In this document: piece after piece, positions 53,516-62,997 of the stretch
Numbering within the stretch: the stretch's first letter is position 1
Layout of the letters: each line of letters begins with the position of its first letter
Source: Akkermansiaceae bacterium UBA2381
GTDB taxonomy: Bacteria; Verrucomicrobiota; Verrucomicrobiia; Verrucomicrobiales; DEV007
Length of the DNA stretch: 64,000 bases
Assembly (NCBI GenBank): GCA_002344215.1
Contig: DDSV01000023.1
Coordinates: 101,089 to 165,088 of the forward strand
Reading direction: 5' to 3'
The notes under the pieces: generated by a model
Database searches by the model: none
Seen by the model: only the letters and a program-made list of their open reading frames with translations
What the model was told of the DNA's origin: nothing
Position numbers and translations under genes: made by a program

Positions 53516-54402
53516 TTTGGGGACTGAGAAACTTCCGGAGTATGTTTTCTGATTTTCTCTCCATCCTTGCCACTTGCTCCAACACAGGCACTCTGCGGAT
53601 GTGACGATTCTGAGCGCGTCCAGACGTCTCCGTCGGGAAACGACATCATTACAGCCGCTCTACAGGTCCGGGAAAGAGCTCCTTGCGATGCTAAGCGGCA
53701 AAGCCCTGCGTTCCGGCGACTTGAACCCCTCTTCCTGAATCCGAACCACGGATGGGCACAGCTCACCCCATCAACGGATTCCAGACCATTAGGAATCCTT
53801 GTCCCTAGAAGTCTTTCGCATTGGACGTCGCAAATTCCTTGGCGCCGTGATGCCTCAGCGTTTGAGCCAGGCGCAGGTCGATGATGCGGCGGAAGGCGAG
53901 CCCCTTCTGAGCCGCTTGTTCCCAGGCACTCTCCATCACCGGGGCCGACTCAATCAGCATCCACGCATGATTCTTCCGATAGGCCTGATATACCGCCGCC
54001 GCCCGAGGGGCACCCAAGGGGCGGGAGAAGATTTTTTTCGTTTCTCAGCTTCAGGTGAAGTTCGGAAGAGACGGTCCCGTCGAAGCCTGGGATTCTTAAT
54101 CTTAATCTTGTTCCTAATCTTGATCCCATCCTGCGAAAGACACGCAAAACGGGGCGACTATGAGGTCACCCCCACCAAAGCAACGGAACACCGGTATGGG
54201 TGACGTCCACGTCGCCCTTAGCCGAAGCCCAGCGCAAGGGACACAGCGCAAAAGACGGGCTATCTGTCGCGTGCGCGGGTTCCCCCGGGCCCGGCAGGGT
54301 CAGCTCTGGCACCCAACCCTCTCGACTCGCCCCCCCCGTATGACATGCAAATCGGTGGCAGGGGCCGCACTTGTGGTTTAGCCTTGCCGCCCCTCGAATT
54401 GG
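53516..54402. other. Gene-poor region with vapC relic and repeat-like strings
   Basis: 887 bases without an intact gene. It contains a truncated PIN-toxin relic (listed separately), an AT-rich TAATCTTAATCTTG-type string repeated around 54092-54124, and a GC-rich stretch (54180-54380) before metX in which I can recognise no SAM or cobalamin riboswitch motif. A C-run is at 54332-54340. Confidence 0.6.
53763..54017 (-). pseudogene. PIN-domain (VapC-like) toxin relic with nonsense codon
   Basis: The minus-strand frame reads YQAYRKNHAWMLIESAPVM ... IDLRLAQTLRHHGAKEFA then TSNAKDF, a TAG stop at 53805-53807, and continues in frame as GQGFLMVWNPLMG before a TGA at 53763. This matches the C-terminal half of VapC-type PIN proteins, whose usual end is NVKDFEGFGFxxVWNP, so the TAG replaces a Glu codon. 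The N-terminal metal-binding half is missing, as the frame is closed at 54045-54047. No antitoxin gene is adjacent. Non-functional. Confidence 0.75.
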
Positions 54403-55575
54403 ATGAGTGAAATCGGTAAAGTAGAAACGCAGTTCCAGACGATCGCGACGCCGGAGAATCCCTTTGTCTTCCGCAGCGGAGCCTCGCTTGACCATGTCGA
54501 AATCGCCTACGAGACCTATGGCACCCTGAATGCCGACCGCTCGAATGTCATTCTCCTCTTTCACGCCCTCTCCGGCAGCCAGCATGCGGCGGGGTTTAAT
54601 CCGGCGGTCGGGGGGACTTCGTTCTGGACTCCCGAGTGTGAAAACGGCTGGTGGGATCTTTTCATCGGCAAAGGCAAGGCCCTGGATACCGAAAAATACT
54701 TCATCATCTGCGCCAACTACCTCGGCGGCTGTTACGGCTCGACGGGACCGTCCAGCCTCAATCCGGCGACGGGGAAACGCTACGGGTCGGCGTTTCCGAA
54801 CATCACGGTGAATGACATTGTCCGCAGTCAGGCGCTCCTACTTGACCGGCTCGGCATCGGGAAACTCCTCGCCGTGGTCGGGCCCTCGACCGGCGGTCTC
54901 AGCTGTGTGACCTTTGCGACGCTTTTTCCGGATCGGGTGCGGCTTGTGATCCCGCTCGCCACCGGGGTGAAAACGACGGTCCTCAACCGCATCATTCTTC
55001 TCGAGCAGATTCTCGCGATCGAAAATGATCCGCTCTTTCGATCGGGCGAGTATTATGAGTCAGGTGCCCCCGAGACCGGGCTCGCCCTCGCCCGCATGAT
55101 CAGTCACAAGACATTTGTTCACCTCGACGCGATCGAGCGCCGGGCGAGCAAGGAGGTCGTGCAGCCGGAGGATCGCTTCTCGTGGTATCAGGCGCACGAT
55201 CATGTTGAGAGCTACATGCTCCATCAGGGGAAAAAGTTTACGGACCGTTTTGACGCCAACACCTATCTGCGGATCTGCGAAATGTGGAGCCGCTATGACC
55301 CGGTCATCGAGTCCGGTGCCAACGACTCCGTTGAGCTTTTCTCTCGGTCGCGCGAGGCCGGCCACCAGTATCTCGTCTTCAGCATTGATGAGGACTACTG
55401 CTTCTACCCCGAAGAGCAGGCGGCGCTCGTCGAGCAACTCAAGGGGGCGCAGGTGCCGCACCTCTACCTGACGGTGCATTCCGAAAAGGGGCACGATTCC
55501 TTCCTCCTCGAACCCGAGCTCTACACCCCCCACATCCAGGTGATGCTGCGCAATGCCAGCGAGGCAGCCGGGTAA
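54403..55575 (+). CDS. metX: Homoserine O-acetyltransferase-like protein
   Basis: 390-residue alpha/beta hydrolase-fold acyltransferase for methionine synthesis: transfers an acyl group from acyl-CoA to L-homoserine. YETYGTLNADRSNVILLFHALSGSQH, WWDLFIGKGKALDTEKYFIICANYLGGCYGSTGPSSLNP and KGHDSFLLEP are family landmarks. The nucleophile elbow is GPSTGG (S162) where typical MetX has GGSMGG, a variant to note. Acetyl versus succinyl donor cannot be read safely. No metY or metW neighbour. Confidence 0.85.
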   Translation: MSEIGKVETQFQTIATPENPFVFRSGASLDHVEIAYETYGTLNADRSNVILLFHALSGSQHAAGFNPAVGGTSFWTPECENGWWDLFIGKGKALDTEKYFIICANYLGGCYGSTGPSSLNPATGKRYGSAFPNITVNDIVRSQALLLDRLGIGKLLAVVGPSTGGLSCVTFATLFPDRVRLVIPLATGVKTTVLNRIILLEQILAIENDPLFRSGEYYESGAPETGLALARMISHKTFVHLDAIERRASKEVVQPEDRFSWYQAHDHVESYMLHQGKKFTDRFDANTYLRICEMWSRYDPVIESGANDSVELFSRSREAGHQYLVFSIDEDYCFYPEEQAALVEQLKGAQVPHLYLTVHSEKGHDSFLLEPELYTPHIQVMLRNASEAAG

Positions 55576-55642
55576 GTGCGGGCCGAAAAAAGTGGCGAGT
55601 CGACTGTTGATAAAACGCGGGCCTTGTCCTAGGCTCCGCGCC

Positions 55643-55945
55643 ATGGTCCGACACAACGTATATTTCTGGCTCGATCCGTCCCTCACCGACGAGCAAAAAA
55701 CCTCCTTCGAGGGCGGTCTGCGCGCTCTTTTTGAGATCGATGTGGTTGCCGGAGGCAGCTTCGGGAAGGCGGCCGCGACTCCGGTGCGACCCGTTACCCA
55801 AAACACCTTTGATTATGCCCTCGTCCTTGAGTTCGACTCGGTCGAGCGCCACAACGCCTATCAGGTGCACCCCGAGCACGATGTTTTCGTCAAGGACTTC
55901 GGCCCCTGGTTCAAGGAAGTCAGGGTCTTCGATACGCAATTTTGA
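55643..55945 (+). CDS. Dabb-family stress-responsive alpha/beta barrel protein
   Basis: 100 residues from the ATG at 55643. MVRHNVYFWLDPSLTDEQKTSFEGGLRALFEID ... TFDYALVLEFDSVERHNAYQVHPEHDVFVKDFGPWFKEVRVFD is a textbook Dabb (dimeric alpha/beta barrel) sequence. The conserved HNVYFW start and YxxHPEH match. Role unknown; dimerises as a ferredoxin-like barrel. It follows metX by about 67 bases. Confidence 0.92.
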   Translation: MVRHNVYFWLDPSLTDEQKTSFEGGLRALFEIDVVAGGSFGKAAATPVRPVTQNTFDYALVLEFDSVERHNAYQVHPEHDVFVKDFGPWFKEVRVFDTQF

Positions 55946-56006
55946 TCCGAAGCGCTTTTTCGCTTAGACATTTCGCACCAGACCCGCACATTATTCCCAC
56001 AACCGC

Positions 56007-56741
56007 ATGCATTTGGAAATCCTCAACTCCTCCAAGGAGAATCTCGACTACGAATTTCACGGCGATCCCTCGGATACGTCGCTCCTCGCCATCATCGGAC
56101 ACGGTGTGACCGGGAACAAGGATCGCCCCTGGGCGATCGGACTTGCCGAGGCGATGGAAAAAGCCGGGTTCAACGCGCTTCGTTTTTCCTTCTCCGGGAA
56201 CGGGAAGTCGGGAGGCAAGTTTGAGGACTGCACCATCACCAAGGAACTTAAGGACCTCAAGGCAGTCGTCGATGCGGCCGAGGAGGAAGGTTACCACCGG
56301 ATCTGTTACATCGGTCACAGCATGGGTGCCGCCGTCGGAGTTCTCGCCGCAGCCAAGGATGAGCGGATCGAGTTGCTCGTTTCTCTCTCCGGGATGGGGA
56401 ACACCAAGGAATTTGTGGCGAGAGAGTTCGGTGATCAGAAGCCCGGCAAAGGCTGCATGTGGGACGACAAGGCTTGTCCTCTTTCGCAGGCCTTTGTCGA
56501 CGACATGAACAAGATCGACAATGTTTTCGGTAAAACCGAAAAAATCGAAGTGCCCTGGCTCATTGTTCATGGCGACGCCGATGACGTCGTACCGGTCGAA
56601 GAAGGCCAGAAGATGTATGCCAGCGCCTACGAGCCGAAGGAAATCGTCATTCTCCCCGGTGTCGACCACGTCTACAGCGGCGACGGACTCGGTCAGATGA
56701 CGGAAGCAGTGGTATCCTGGGTGAAGAGTCATCACAGCTGA
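56007..56741 (+). CDS. Alpha/beta hydrolase (serine aminopeptidase S33-like)
   Basis: 244-residue cytoplasmic alpha/beta hydrolase. Oxyanion-region LAIIGHGVTGNKDR, nucleophile elbow GHSMGA, acid in VHGDADDVVPVEEG and base histidine in LPGVDHVYSG. Resembles osmotically induced or esterase/lipase-like BD-FAE members. Its stop codon overlaps the start of the PfkB gene by one base (TGATG), so they are translationally coupled. Confidence 0.9.
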   Translation: MHLEILNSSKENLDYEFHGDPSDTSLLAIIGHGVTGNKDRPWAIGLAEAMEKAGFNALRFSFSGNGKSGGKFEDCTITKELKDLKAVVDAAEEEGYHRICYIGHSMGAAVGVLAAAKDERIELLVSLSGMGNTKEFVAREFGDQKPGKGCMWDDKACPLSQAFVDDMNKIDNVFGKTEKIEVPWLIVHGDADDVVPVEEGQKMYASAYEPKEIVILPGVDHVYSGDGLGQMTEAVVSWVKSHHS

Positions 56742-57682
56742 TGGCTTCTCAAGACCGGGGCAGGATCGATCTTCTCGGACTGGGAATGTCGATTCTCGAC
56801 TCGGTTCAGGTGCTTGACCAGTTTCCTTCCGATGCCGGGGTTACCCGGGTTTCGAATTCTGTCCTGATGGGAGGTGGTCCAGTACCTACCGCCCTTTGTG
56901 CGGCGGCGAGGCTGGGGGCCCGGGCTGCCATCATGGACCGGGTCGGAAATGACTGGCGGGGTGACCGGATCGTTGAAGACTATCGGAAGTTCGGGGTGGA
57001 TACCCGGTATCTGCTCAACGAAGAGGGGCGGACCAGTTCCTTCGGGACGGTCCTGGTCAGAAAATCCGACGGCGAACGTCACCTGCTGTTTGAAGAAGGG
57101 GATTTTACGCCGCTCGAATTCCCGGAGTTACCCCGGGAGGCATTGATCTCGTGTCGTGTCCTCCACCTGAACGGACGACATTGGCCCGCCTGCCTTGAGG
57201 CTGCGAGACTGGTTCGGGAAAGCGGAGGTCTGGTTTCTTTTGACGGAGGGGCGCATCGCTTCGATCCGAAGCTGCTGGAGTTGCTCCCGCTCGTCGACAT
57301 CCTCATTGTTGCGGCCGAGTTCGCGGATCAAGCGGTCGGACCGGGCGATCGGAATGCGCAACTTGATCGGCTTGCGCAGTGGGGAGCAAATCTGGTCGGG
57401 ATCACTGAGGGTTCAAAAGGGAGCTGGTTTCGTGCTGCCGATGGCGCTCGATTTCACCAGGCTGCCTTTCCGGTGGCTGAAGTGATCGATACAACGGGAT
57501 GTGGCGATGTGTTTCACGGTGCCTTTCTCGCCGCCTGTGTCCGGGGTGATTCCTGTTCTGAAGCGGCCCGATGGGCTTCGGCTACCGCGGCGATGGCGGC
57601 GACAGCTTTGGGCGGGCGCGGGTATTTGCCGGGGCAGGAGGAAGTGGAACGTTGGGTCTTGTTAAACGGTTCAAAACCATAA
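56741..57682 (+). CDS. PfkB-family carbohydrate kinase
   Basis: 313-residue ribokinase-like sugar or nucleoside kinase. GLGMSILDSVQVLDQFP at the N-terminus, GGGPVPTALCAAARLGARAAIMDRVGNDWRGD (substrate region), and DTTGCGDVFHGAFLAACV, with the catalytic Asp of the GxGD anion hole, near residue 250. It overlaps the upstream hydrolase by one base. Substrate unknown; PfkB members phosphorylate ribose, fructose, adenosine or KDG. Confidence 0.9.
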   Translation: MASQDRGRIDLLGLGMSILDSVQVLDQFPSDAGVTRVSNSVLMGGGPVPTALCAAARLGARAAIMDRVGNDWRGDRIVEDYRKFGVDTRYLLNEEGRTSSFGTVLVRKSDGERHLLFEEGDFTPLEFPELPREALISCRVLHLNGRHWPACLEAARLVRESGGLVSFDGGAHRFDPKLLELLPLVDILIVAAEFADQAVGPGDRNAQLDRLAQWGANLVGITEGSKGSWFRAADGARFHQAAFPVAEVIDTTGCGDVFHGAFLAACVRGDSCSEAARWASATAAMAATALGGRGYLPGQEEVERWVLLNGSKP

Positions 57683-57686
57683 CGAA

Positions 57687-58076
57687 ATGTCGCCGAATTC
57701 CAAAACTCCCTTTGATCTAATTGATGAGGGGGACCTCGCGCAGCTTCGGGACTTTATTATTAAGAATCCGCCATCGATTTTAAACAGGTTGGACGGATGG
57801 GGCAATTCCCTTCTCTCCCGGGCTGTCTTAAACGGGGATTTGGGGATAGTGAAAGCACTCTGTAACGCGGGAGTCGATTTGCACGCTTGCGATCTCGACA
57901 AGGGTGGGGAGCCTGCTCTCATGTATGCGTTCGACTCTGGTGATGAGGCCATTATCGTTGAGCTGCTTGAACGGAGCCAAGGGGATTTTGAGGGCATTAC
58001 CACGTGGATGGGTGTCCCGCTGGAGGAACGTGTTCGCGATTTCCTGTCGAAAAGAGCTGGAGACGGGCCGACCTGA
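57687..58076 (+). CDS. Ankyrin-repeat protein
   Basis: 129 residues with about two ankyrin-type helix pairs: WGNSLLSRAVLNGDLGIVKALCNAGVDLHACDL and GEPALMYAFDSGDEAIIVELLERS. Very small; probably a protein-protein interaction module. It starts 4 bases after the PfkB gene and ends about 90 bases before RNase P RNA. AT content is slightly higher than in neighbours. Confidence 0.75.
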   Translation: MSPNSKTPFDLIDEGDLAQLRDFIIKNPPSILNRLDGWGNSLLSRAVLNGDLGIVKALCNAGVDLHACDLDKGGEPALMYAFDSGDEAIIVELLERSQGDFEGITTWMGVPLEERVRDFLSKRAGDGPT

Positions 58077-58168
58077 TCGGCAAAAAGCCTGATGTTAGGT
58101 TGGGAGGCAACGACCTTACTCAATCTTCCCGTAGCGTGCTCGGCTGATCTCATGTAGATTCCCCGCTT

Positions 58169-58601
58169 GGAACGGGCCGGAGATGATCGCTGTTTCCTTC
58201 GGGAGAGAGAGGAAAGTCCGGACACCGCACGGCAGCATGCCCGGTGAAAGCCGGGGCACTCCTTCGTAATGGCGGGGTGACGGAAAGTGTCGCAGAAAAG
58301 ATACCGCCTTCCGAAGCCTCCGGGCCGAGGAGGGTAAGGGTGAAATGGCGAGGTAAGAGCTCACCGCCCCAAGGGTAACCGAGGGGGCAGGATAAACCCC
58401 ATGCGGTGCAAGACAGAACAGGGTAAACGGGCAGCCGGTCCGGTTTTGCGGCTTCGGTCGCAGTATATTCCCGGGTATTAGTCGCACCCTGCTTTGGCGG
58501 GGAGGCCTTGCCTCTCAGGAGGTGAAGTCTAGATAAATGATCGTCCGTCCGGCTCGACTACGGGCCGGGCGAACAGAATCCGGCTTACGGCGGCCCGTTC
58601 C
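58169..58601 (+). ncRNA. rnpB: RNase P RNA (bacterial type A)
   Basis: Catalytic RNA of ribonuclease P, which trims the 5' end of precursor tRNAs. The P1 helix is closed by GGAACGGGCCG (58169-58179) and CGGCCCGTTCC (58591-58601). The universal GAGGAAAGTCC (P4 5' strand, 58209-58219) and ACAGAA followed by TCCGGCTTA (3' conserved region, from 58573) are intact, along with GATAAATGATCG near 58533. Length about 433 bases. No predicted protein in this stretch. Confidence 0.97.
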
Positions 58602-58681
58602 ATCCCTTTTCAAGCCCGGAATATAGCCTGTTGTCGTTATTGCCAATTATTTCGCCTTGCCCGATTAAGAGGCAACACGAA

Positions 58682-60421
58682 ATGCGAAAAGACAGACCGG
58701 CGATATCCCGCTCCCGGACCGGGGGATGGAGGAAGGCGCGGCATTGGCCTCTGCCTCTGCTGCTTTCGCTTGGCTATTCGGTCTCCCTTTCCTCCTGTTC
58801 TCCCAATTTCTACCAGACCCGCGCCGATCAGGAAACCTACACCGCTCTTTTTCAAAAGATGCCGGAGGTGGAGAATGTCGAACCGGTCGATGTGGATCTG
58901 GCGCCGTCTGCTCCCCTTGATCTGTCCGGCCTCCAGAATCGGGCAAGCTCGGCCGATTTCCTTGGGGAGATGGGGGAGTATGAACGCAATTCGAAAGTGC
59001 TCTCGCTCGCTGACGCGCTTGAAACCGGAATCACCTACGGGCGCGACTATCTCTCGGCCCGGGAGCGGGTCTTTCTTTCCGGTCTCGATCTGACCCTCGC
59101 CCGCCACCGGCTCGCGCCGACATTCTATACGGGCGGGTTCGGGGAGCTCGCGACTGACTCCCGGGACGCGGCGGTGCAGGTCGGAATGACCAAACTCGTC
59201 TCGACGAACACGTTTTCGCGGGTCCAGTCGACCGGCTTCAACTGGTTGTATCGAACCGGGGCGAGAATCTCCACGGACTTCACCCAGGATTTCCTGAGGT
59301 TCCTGAGCGGACATCGTTCCCTGAGTGACTCCGACCTTGCGGTCACGCTCATTCAACCCCTCCTGCAAGGCGGAGGAACGACCGTGACGATGGAAAGGCT
59401 GACTCAGGAGGAGCGCAATCTGCTTTACGACCTTCGCAGCTTCGCTGATTTCCGCCGGTCCTTTGTGGTTGATCTGGTGAGTGACTATTTCGGGGTCCTG
59501 CGGGCGAGGGACAGGGCGCATAACAACTATGTGGCCTATCAGGGATTCCTGAAGAATGTGGAACGGGAAGAGGCTCTCGCGGAAGAGGATAGACGGACCC
59601 AGACCCAGCTTGGAAAACTGAGCCAGGCAAAATTCAAGGCGGAAAGCCAGTGGATCGATGCCGTGAGGAACTATCAATCCCGTCTCGACGAGTTCAAACT
59701 TACGATCGGGGTGCCGGTCGACACGAAATTGATTCTCGATGACAGGGAACTGGCGAGACTTGGGATCGATGATCTCACTCTTACTCGTGAAGAGTCCGTC
59801 AAGATCGCCCTGGTGACCCGCCCCGATCTGGCTACCGCGGCTGATGTCGTCGACGATGCCGCCCGGCGGATCAAGGTCGCTAAGAACGGCCTGCTGCCCG
59901 GACTGGATATTGCGGTTGATTATAATTCGGTGAGCAATCCCGGAGACAGAACGCCGGCGCTCAACTGGGATCGCCGCCGCTGGTCGACCTCGCTCGATGT
60001 TGACCTGCCGCTTGATCGCAAAGCGGAACGCAATATTTACCGCGCCTCGATGATTGATCTCGACCGGGCGAAACGGGCCAAAGAGCTGGCCGATGACCGG
60101 GCCCGCCTGCAGGTCTATGACGCATGGCGTGCGCTTGATCAGGCGAAGCGAAACTACCAGATCTCCGGTCAGGCTGTCGACCTGGCGGCCCGACGTCTTG
60201 AAGAACAGACCCTGCTTGCCGAGCTGGGCAGAGGAGAAGCGAGAGATCTCGTCGACGCGCAGGAGGATCTCGTTGACGCGCAGAATCAGAAAACCTCCGC
60301 GCTCGTCGATCATACCTTAGCGCGGTTGCGCCTTTGGAGGGACATGGGGATCCTGTATATTAGCGGGGACGGCAGCTGGGTGGAAAAACTCGAACAGGAG
60401 AAACCCGGACCTGCCCTTTGA
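58682..60421 (+). CDS. TolC-family outer-membrane efflux lipoprotein
   Basis: 579 residues from the ATG at 58682 (upstream TTG starts are less likely). Lipobox SLSSC with C39 after a hydrophobic segment (LPLLLSLGYSVSLSS), so it is a lipoprotein; the stretch before it is arginine-rich. The body has the repeated helix-turn of TolC/OMF channels (IQPLLQGGGTTVTMERLTQEERNLLYDLRSF and DLPLDRKAERNIYRASMIDLDRAKRAKELADD). Forms the outer-membrane duct of the exporter whose adaptor starts 5 bases after the stop. Confidence 0.85.
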   Translation: MRKDRPAISRSRTGGWRKARHWPLPLLLSLGYSVSLSSCSPNFYQTRADQETYTALFQKMPEVENVEPVDVDLAPSAPLDLSGLQNRASSADFLGEMGEYERNSKVLSLADALETGITYGRDYLSARERVFLSGLDLTLARHRLAPTFYTGGFGELATDSRDAAVQVGMTKLVSTNTFSRVQSTGFNWLYRTGARISTDFTQDFLRFLSGHRSLSDSDLAVTLIQPLLQGGGTTVTMERLTQEERNLLYDLRSFADFRRSFVVDLVSDYFGVLRARDRAHNNYVAYQGFLKNVEREEALAEEDRRTQTQLGKLSQAKFKAESQWIDAVRNYQSRLDEFKLTIGVPVDTKLILDDRELARLGIDDLTLTREESVKIALVTRPDLATAADVVDDAARRIKVAKNGLLPGLDIAVDYNSVSNPGDRTPALNWDRRRWSTSLDVDLPLDRKAERNIYRASMIDLDRAKRAKELADDRARLQVYDAWRALDQAKRNYQISGQAVDLAARRLEEQTLLAELGRGEARDLVDAQEDLVDAQNQKTSALVDHTLARLRLWRDMGILYISGDGSWVEKLEQEKPGPAL

Positions 60422-60425
60422 AGGC

Positions 60426-62255
60426 ATGAAAAAATGGATCATAGCTGGACTGGCTATCGCAGCCGCCGTGGCAATCTTCCAGATGCTTTCCGGCCCGGGC
60501 GATGGCGGGGGAGTCGAGGACGACATGCCGATTGCCGAGGCGCAGCAGGGCGATCTTGTCATCGACGTTCTCGAGGGAGGCAACATTCAGGCGCTGAACT
60601 TTCTTGAGTTCCGCAATGAAGTGAAGCTGCCCAACGGAATCAAGGTTCTCGAAATTATCGACGAGGGTTATTACGTCACCGACGAGGACGTTGCCGCTAA
60701 AAAGGTGCTCGTCCGCCTCGACCAATCCGAGTTGGAGGAGGCGATCGTTGACCATGATGTGCAGTTTCAACAGACCGAGGCCGCCTACGCGGAGGCAAAG
60801 CAGAACATCGAGATTTCTGAAAGCGTCGCCCTGAGCGAGATTAAATCGGCAAGGCAGCAACTGCGATTTGCGCTCCTTGATTTTCAGAAATTTGTCGGCT
60901 TGCAGGCGGCTGAGGCGACCCTAAAGAAGCTGGGCCTGCCTTTCGATAATGAATCGCTTTCGGTCTACGAAAAGGAGGCCACCGCGCTGATTGCGTCGGC
61001 GTTTGATACCAAGCAATTGGTCGAGGAAGCCTCAGACGACGACGAGATCACTTCGTTTGCGATCGAGGCCGAGGACAGCCTCGCGGCCAATGTGAATTTT
61101 GGTTCCTTTCTCGAAGACGAACTGCTCGGGGACGGCGAGGCCGAGCAGACGATTCGCCGGATGCGGGACGAAGCTCTTGTAGCATCCTCGCAATTATCTG
61201 TCGTTGAAGAGTCGGTCGAGGGAGCAAAACGTCTCCGTGACCGGGATTTCATTACCAAGCAGACGCTTGAAAACGAGCTTGTTGGTCTTGATAAGGCCCG
61301 CCTCGCCCTGCAGCGTTCCGAGACGGAACTTGAGCTCTTTCGTGATTACGAGTTCCCCAAAGAGGCGGAAAAAATGCTCTCTCTGTATGAGGAGGCACTC
61401 CTCTCGCTCATTCGGACCAAGCGGGAGAAGATGGCGACGATGTCCCAGATTTATGCCCGCTACCGGTCTGCGAAGCGTCGCTACGAGCTGGAGTTGAAGA
61501 AGCGTGAGAATCTCGAAGAGCAGCTCGCCAGTTGTATCATCCGGGCTGAGTTGCCGGGCCTCGTGGCCTATGGCGGAGCGAACGACAACTATTATACCTC
61601 ACGCTACTATGACGGCATTTCCTCCGGAGCGACGCTGAAAACCGGGCAGCCCATCATCACGATTCCGGATATGTCGAAGCTCGGGGTGGAGGTGAATATC
61701 CACGAGTCGCACATCAAGAAAATCGAACTCGGGCAGAAGGTTTTTATCACGGCTGAATCGGTTCCTGACAAGACTCTCGTCGGTAAGATCACCAAGGTGG
61801 CGGTGTTGCCCGACTCGAACGCATCGCGTTACAATCCCTCGTTGAAGGTCTATCCGGCGACAGTGGAGATTGAGGGAACCCATGAGTTCCTGAAGCCGGG
61901 CATGAGCGCCAAGGTTGAGATCATTGTCGATGAGCTCGATGACGTCACGTATGTTCCGGTTCAATCGGTTTTTGTTGAGAACAGTGAGCATTTTGTTTTC
62001 CTCAAAACGGTGGGCGGATACAAACGCCATCCCGTTGAGATCGGCGCGCATAACAATGAGTTCATCGAACTGAAAAAGGGCCTGGCCGAGGGTGACCGTG
62101 TCCTTCTGAAGATGCCCGAAGGCTACGAGCCTCCGAAGGTTCTGAAGTCGCGGGTCGCGGACGGTGAAAAAGGGCGGAACATCGAGGGCGGGGGGACGGG
62201 CCGGACGGTATCAGCTGAACCCGAGGTGGAGGTCAAGTCCGACGAGAAAGCCTGA
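60426..62255 (+). CDS. HlyD/MacA-like periplasmic adaptor, long coiled-coil form
   Basis: 609 residues, much longer than MacA (about 370). An N-terminal membrane anchor (WIIAGLAIAAAVAIFQML) is followed by a lipoyl/beta-barrel part and an extended alpha-helical coiled coil (about 130-370, rich in Glu/Lys/Leu: ASQLSVVEESVEGAKRLRDRDFITKQTLENELVGLDKARLALQRSETELELF) then the barrel and membrane-proximal parts (TLKTGQPIITIPDMSKLGVEVNIHESHIKKIELGQKVFITAES). It bridges TolC and the ABC permease. The long hairpin suggests a longer periplasmic reach. Co-transcribed with its neighbours (4 and 25 bases). Confidence 0.9.
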   Translation: MKKWIIAGLAIAAAVAIFQMLSGPGDGGGVEDDMPIAEAQQGDLVIDVLEGGNIQALNFLEFRNEVKLPNGIKVLEIIDEGYYVTDEDVAAKKVLVRLDQSELEEAIVDHDVQFQQTEAAYAEAKQNIEISESVALSEIKSARQQLRFALLDFQKFVGLQAAEATLKKLGLPFDNESLSVYEKEATALIASAFDTKQLVEEASDDDEITSFAIEAEDSLAANVNFGSFLEDELLGDGEAEQTIRRMRDEALVASSQLSVVEESVEGAKRLRDRDFITKQTLENELVGLDKARLALQRSETELELFRDYEFPKEAEKMLSLYEEALLSLIRTKREKMATMSQIYARYRSAKRRYELELKKRENLEEQLASCIIRAELPGLVAYGGANDNYYTSRYYDGISSGATLKTGQPIITIPDMSKLGVEVNIHESHIKKIELGQKVFITAESVPDKTLVGKITKVAVLPDSNASRYNPSLKVYPATVEIEGTHEFLKPGMSAKVEIIVDELDDVTYVPVQSVFVENSEHFVFLKTVGGYKRHPVEIGAHNNEFIELKKGLAEGDRVLLKMPEGYEPPKVLKSRVADGEKGRNIEGGGTGRTVSAEPEVEVKSDEKA

Positions 62256-62280
62256 GCTTCCAACGGACTGATCTCTTCTC

Positions 62281-62997
62281 ATGGCAGCGCAATCCGATCT
62301 CGAACCGGTCATCGAACTCAGGGGTGTTGAGAAACACTACCAGATGGGTGACACGCTGGTGAAGGCGCTCAACGGGATCGATCTGAAGATCCTCCCCGGT
62401 GATTATATTTCCATTCTCGGTCCTTCCGGTTGCGGCAAATCGACCCTCCTCAACATTCTTGGTTGTCTCGATCAACCGACCATCGGTCAATACTTTCTCA
62501 GTGGTCAGGATGTTTCCCACTTGTCGGACGACGACCTCTCCCAGGTTCGGGGGAAAAGGCTTGGCTTCATCTTTCAGAGCTACAACCTGATTCAGCAATT
62601 GACCGTGCTTGAGAATATCGAGGTGCCTCTCTATTATCAGGGTGTCCCGGAGGAGGAGAGTCGTGAAATCGCAATCGATCTTGCCCGAAAGGTCGGACTC
62701 GAGAAACGTCTCGATCATCGTCCGACCGAGTTGTCAGGGGGGCAACAGCAACGGGTCGCCATTGCGAGAGCCCTGTCCAATGATCCGGCCGTGATCCTCG
62801 CGGATGAGGCCACCGGGAATCTCGATTCCAAATCCGGCGGGGATATTCTGCGAATATTCGATGAACTGAATGCCGAGGGAAAAACGCTCATTCTCATCAC
62901 CCACGACGAGGGAATGGCCAAGCGCACCTCAAGGACGATCCGTCTGAAAGATGGTGAAGTTGCCTTTGACAGCTACCGGGAGGAAGACAAGCCGTGA
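62281..62997 (+). CDS. ABC transporter ATP-binding protein (MacB/LolD-type)
   Basis: 238 residues. Walker A GPSGCGKST, signature LSGGQQQRVAIARAL, Walker B VILADEATGNLD and switch LILITHDEG are intact; EATGNLD (rather than EPT) is the usual MacB/LolD variant. It pairs with the permease, whose GTG start overlaps its stop by 4 bases (GTGA). Confidence 0.93.
   Translation: MAAQSDLEPVIELRGVEKHYQMGDTLVKALNGIDLKILPGDYISILGPSGCGKSTLLNILGCLDQPTIGQYFLSGQDVSHLSDDDLSQVRGKRLGFIFQSYNLIQQLTVLENIEVPLYYQGVPEEESREIAIDLARKVGLEKRLDHRPTELSGGQQQRVAIARALSNDPAVILADEATGNLDSKSGGDILRIFDELNAEGKTLILITHDEGMAKRTSRTIRLKDGEVAFDSYREEDKP

Noticed and set aside
54180..54402. Possible SAM or cobalamin riboswitch before metX
   Set aside because: I looked for S-box, SAM-II and cobalamin core motifs and found none that fit; kept only as an unexplained leader.
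58637..60313. 558-codon open frame on the minus strand
   Set aside because: It is antisense to the TolC-like gene, which has a lipobox and repeated OMF helices and fits its operon. No domain is visible in the antisense translation.
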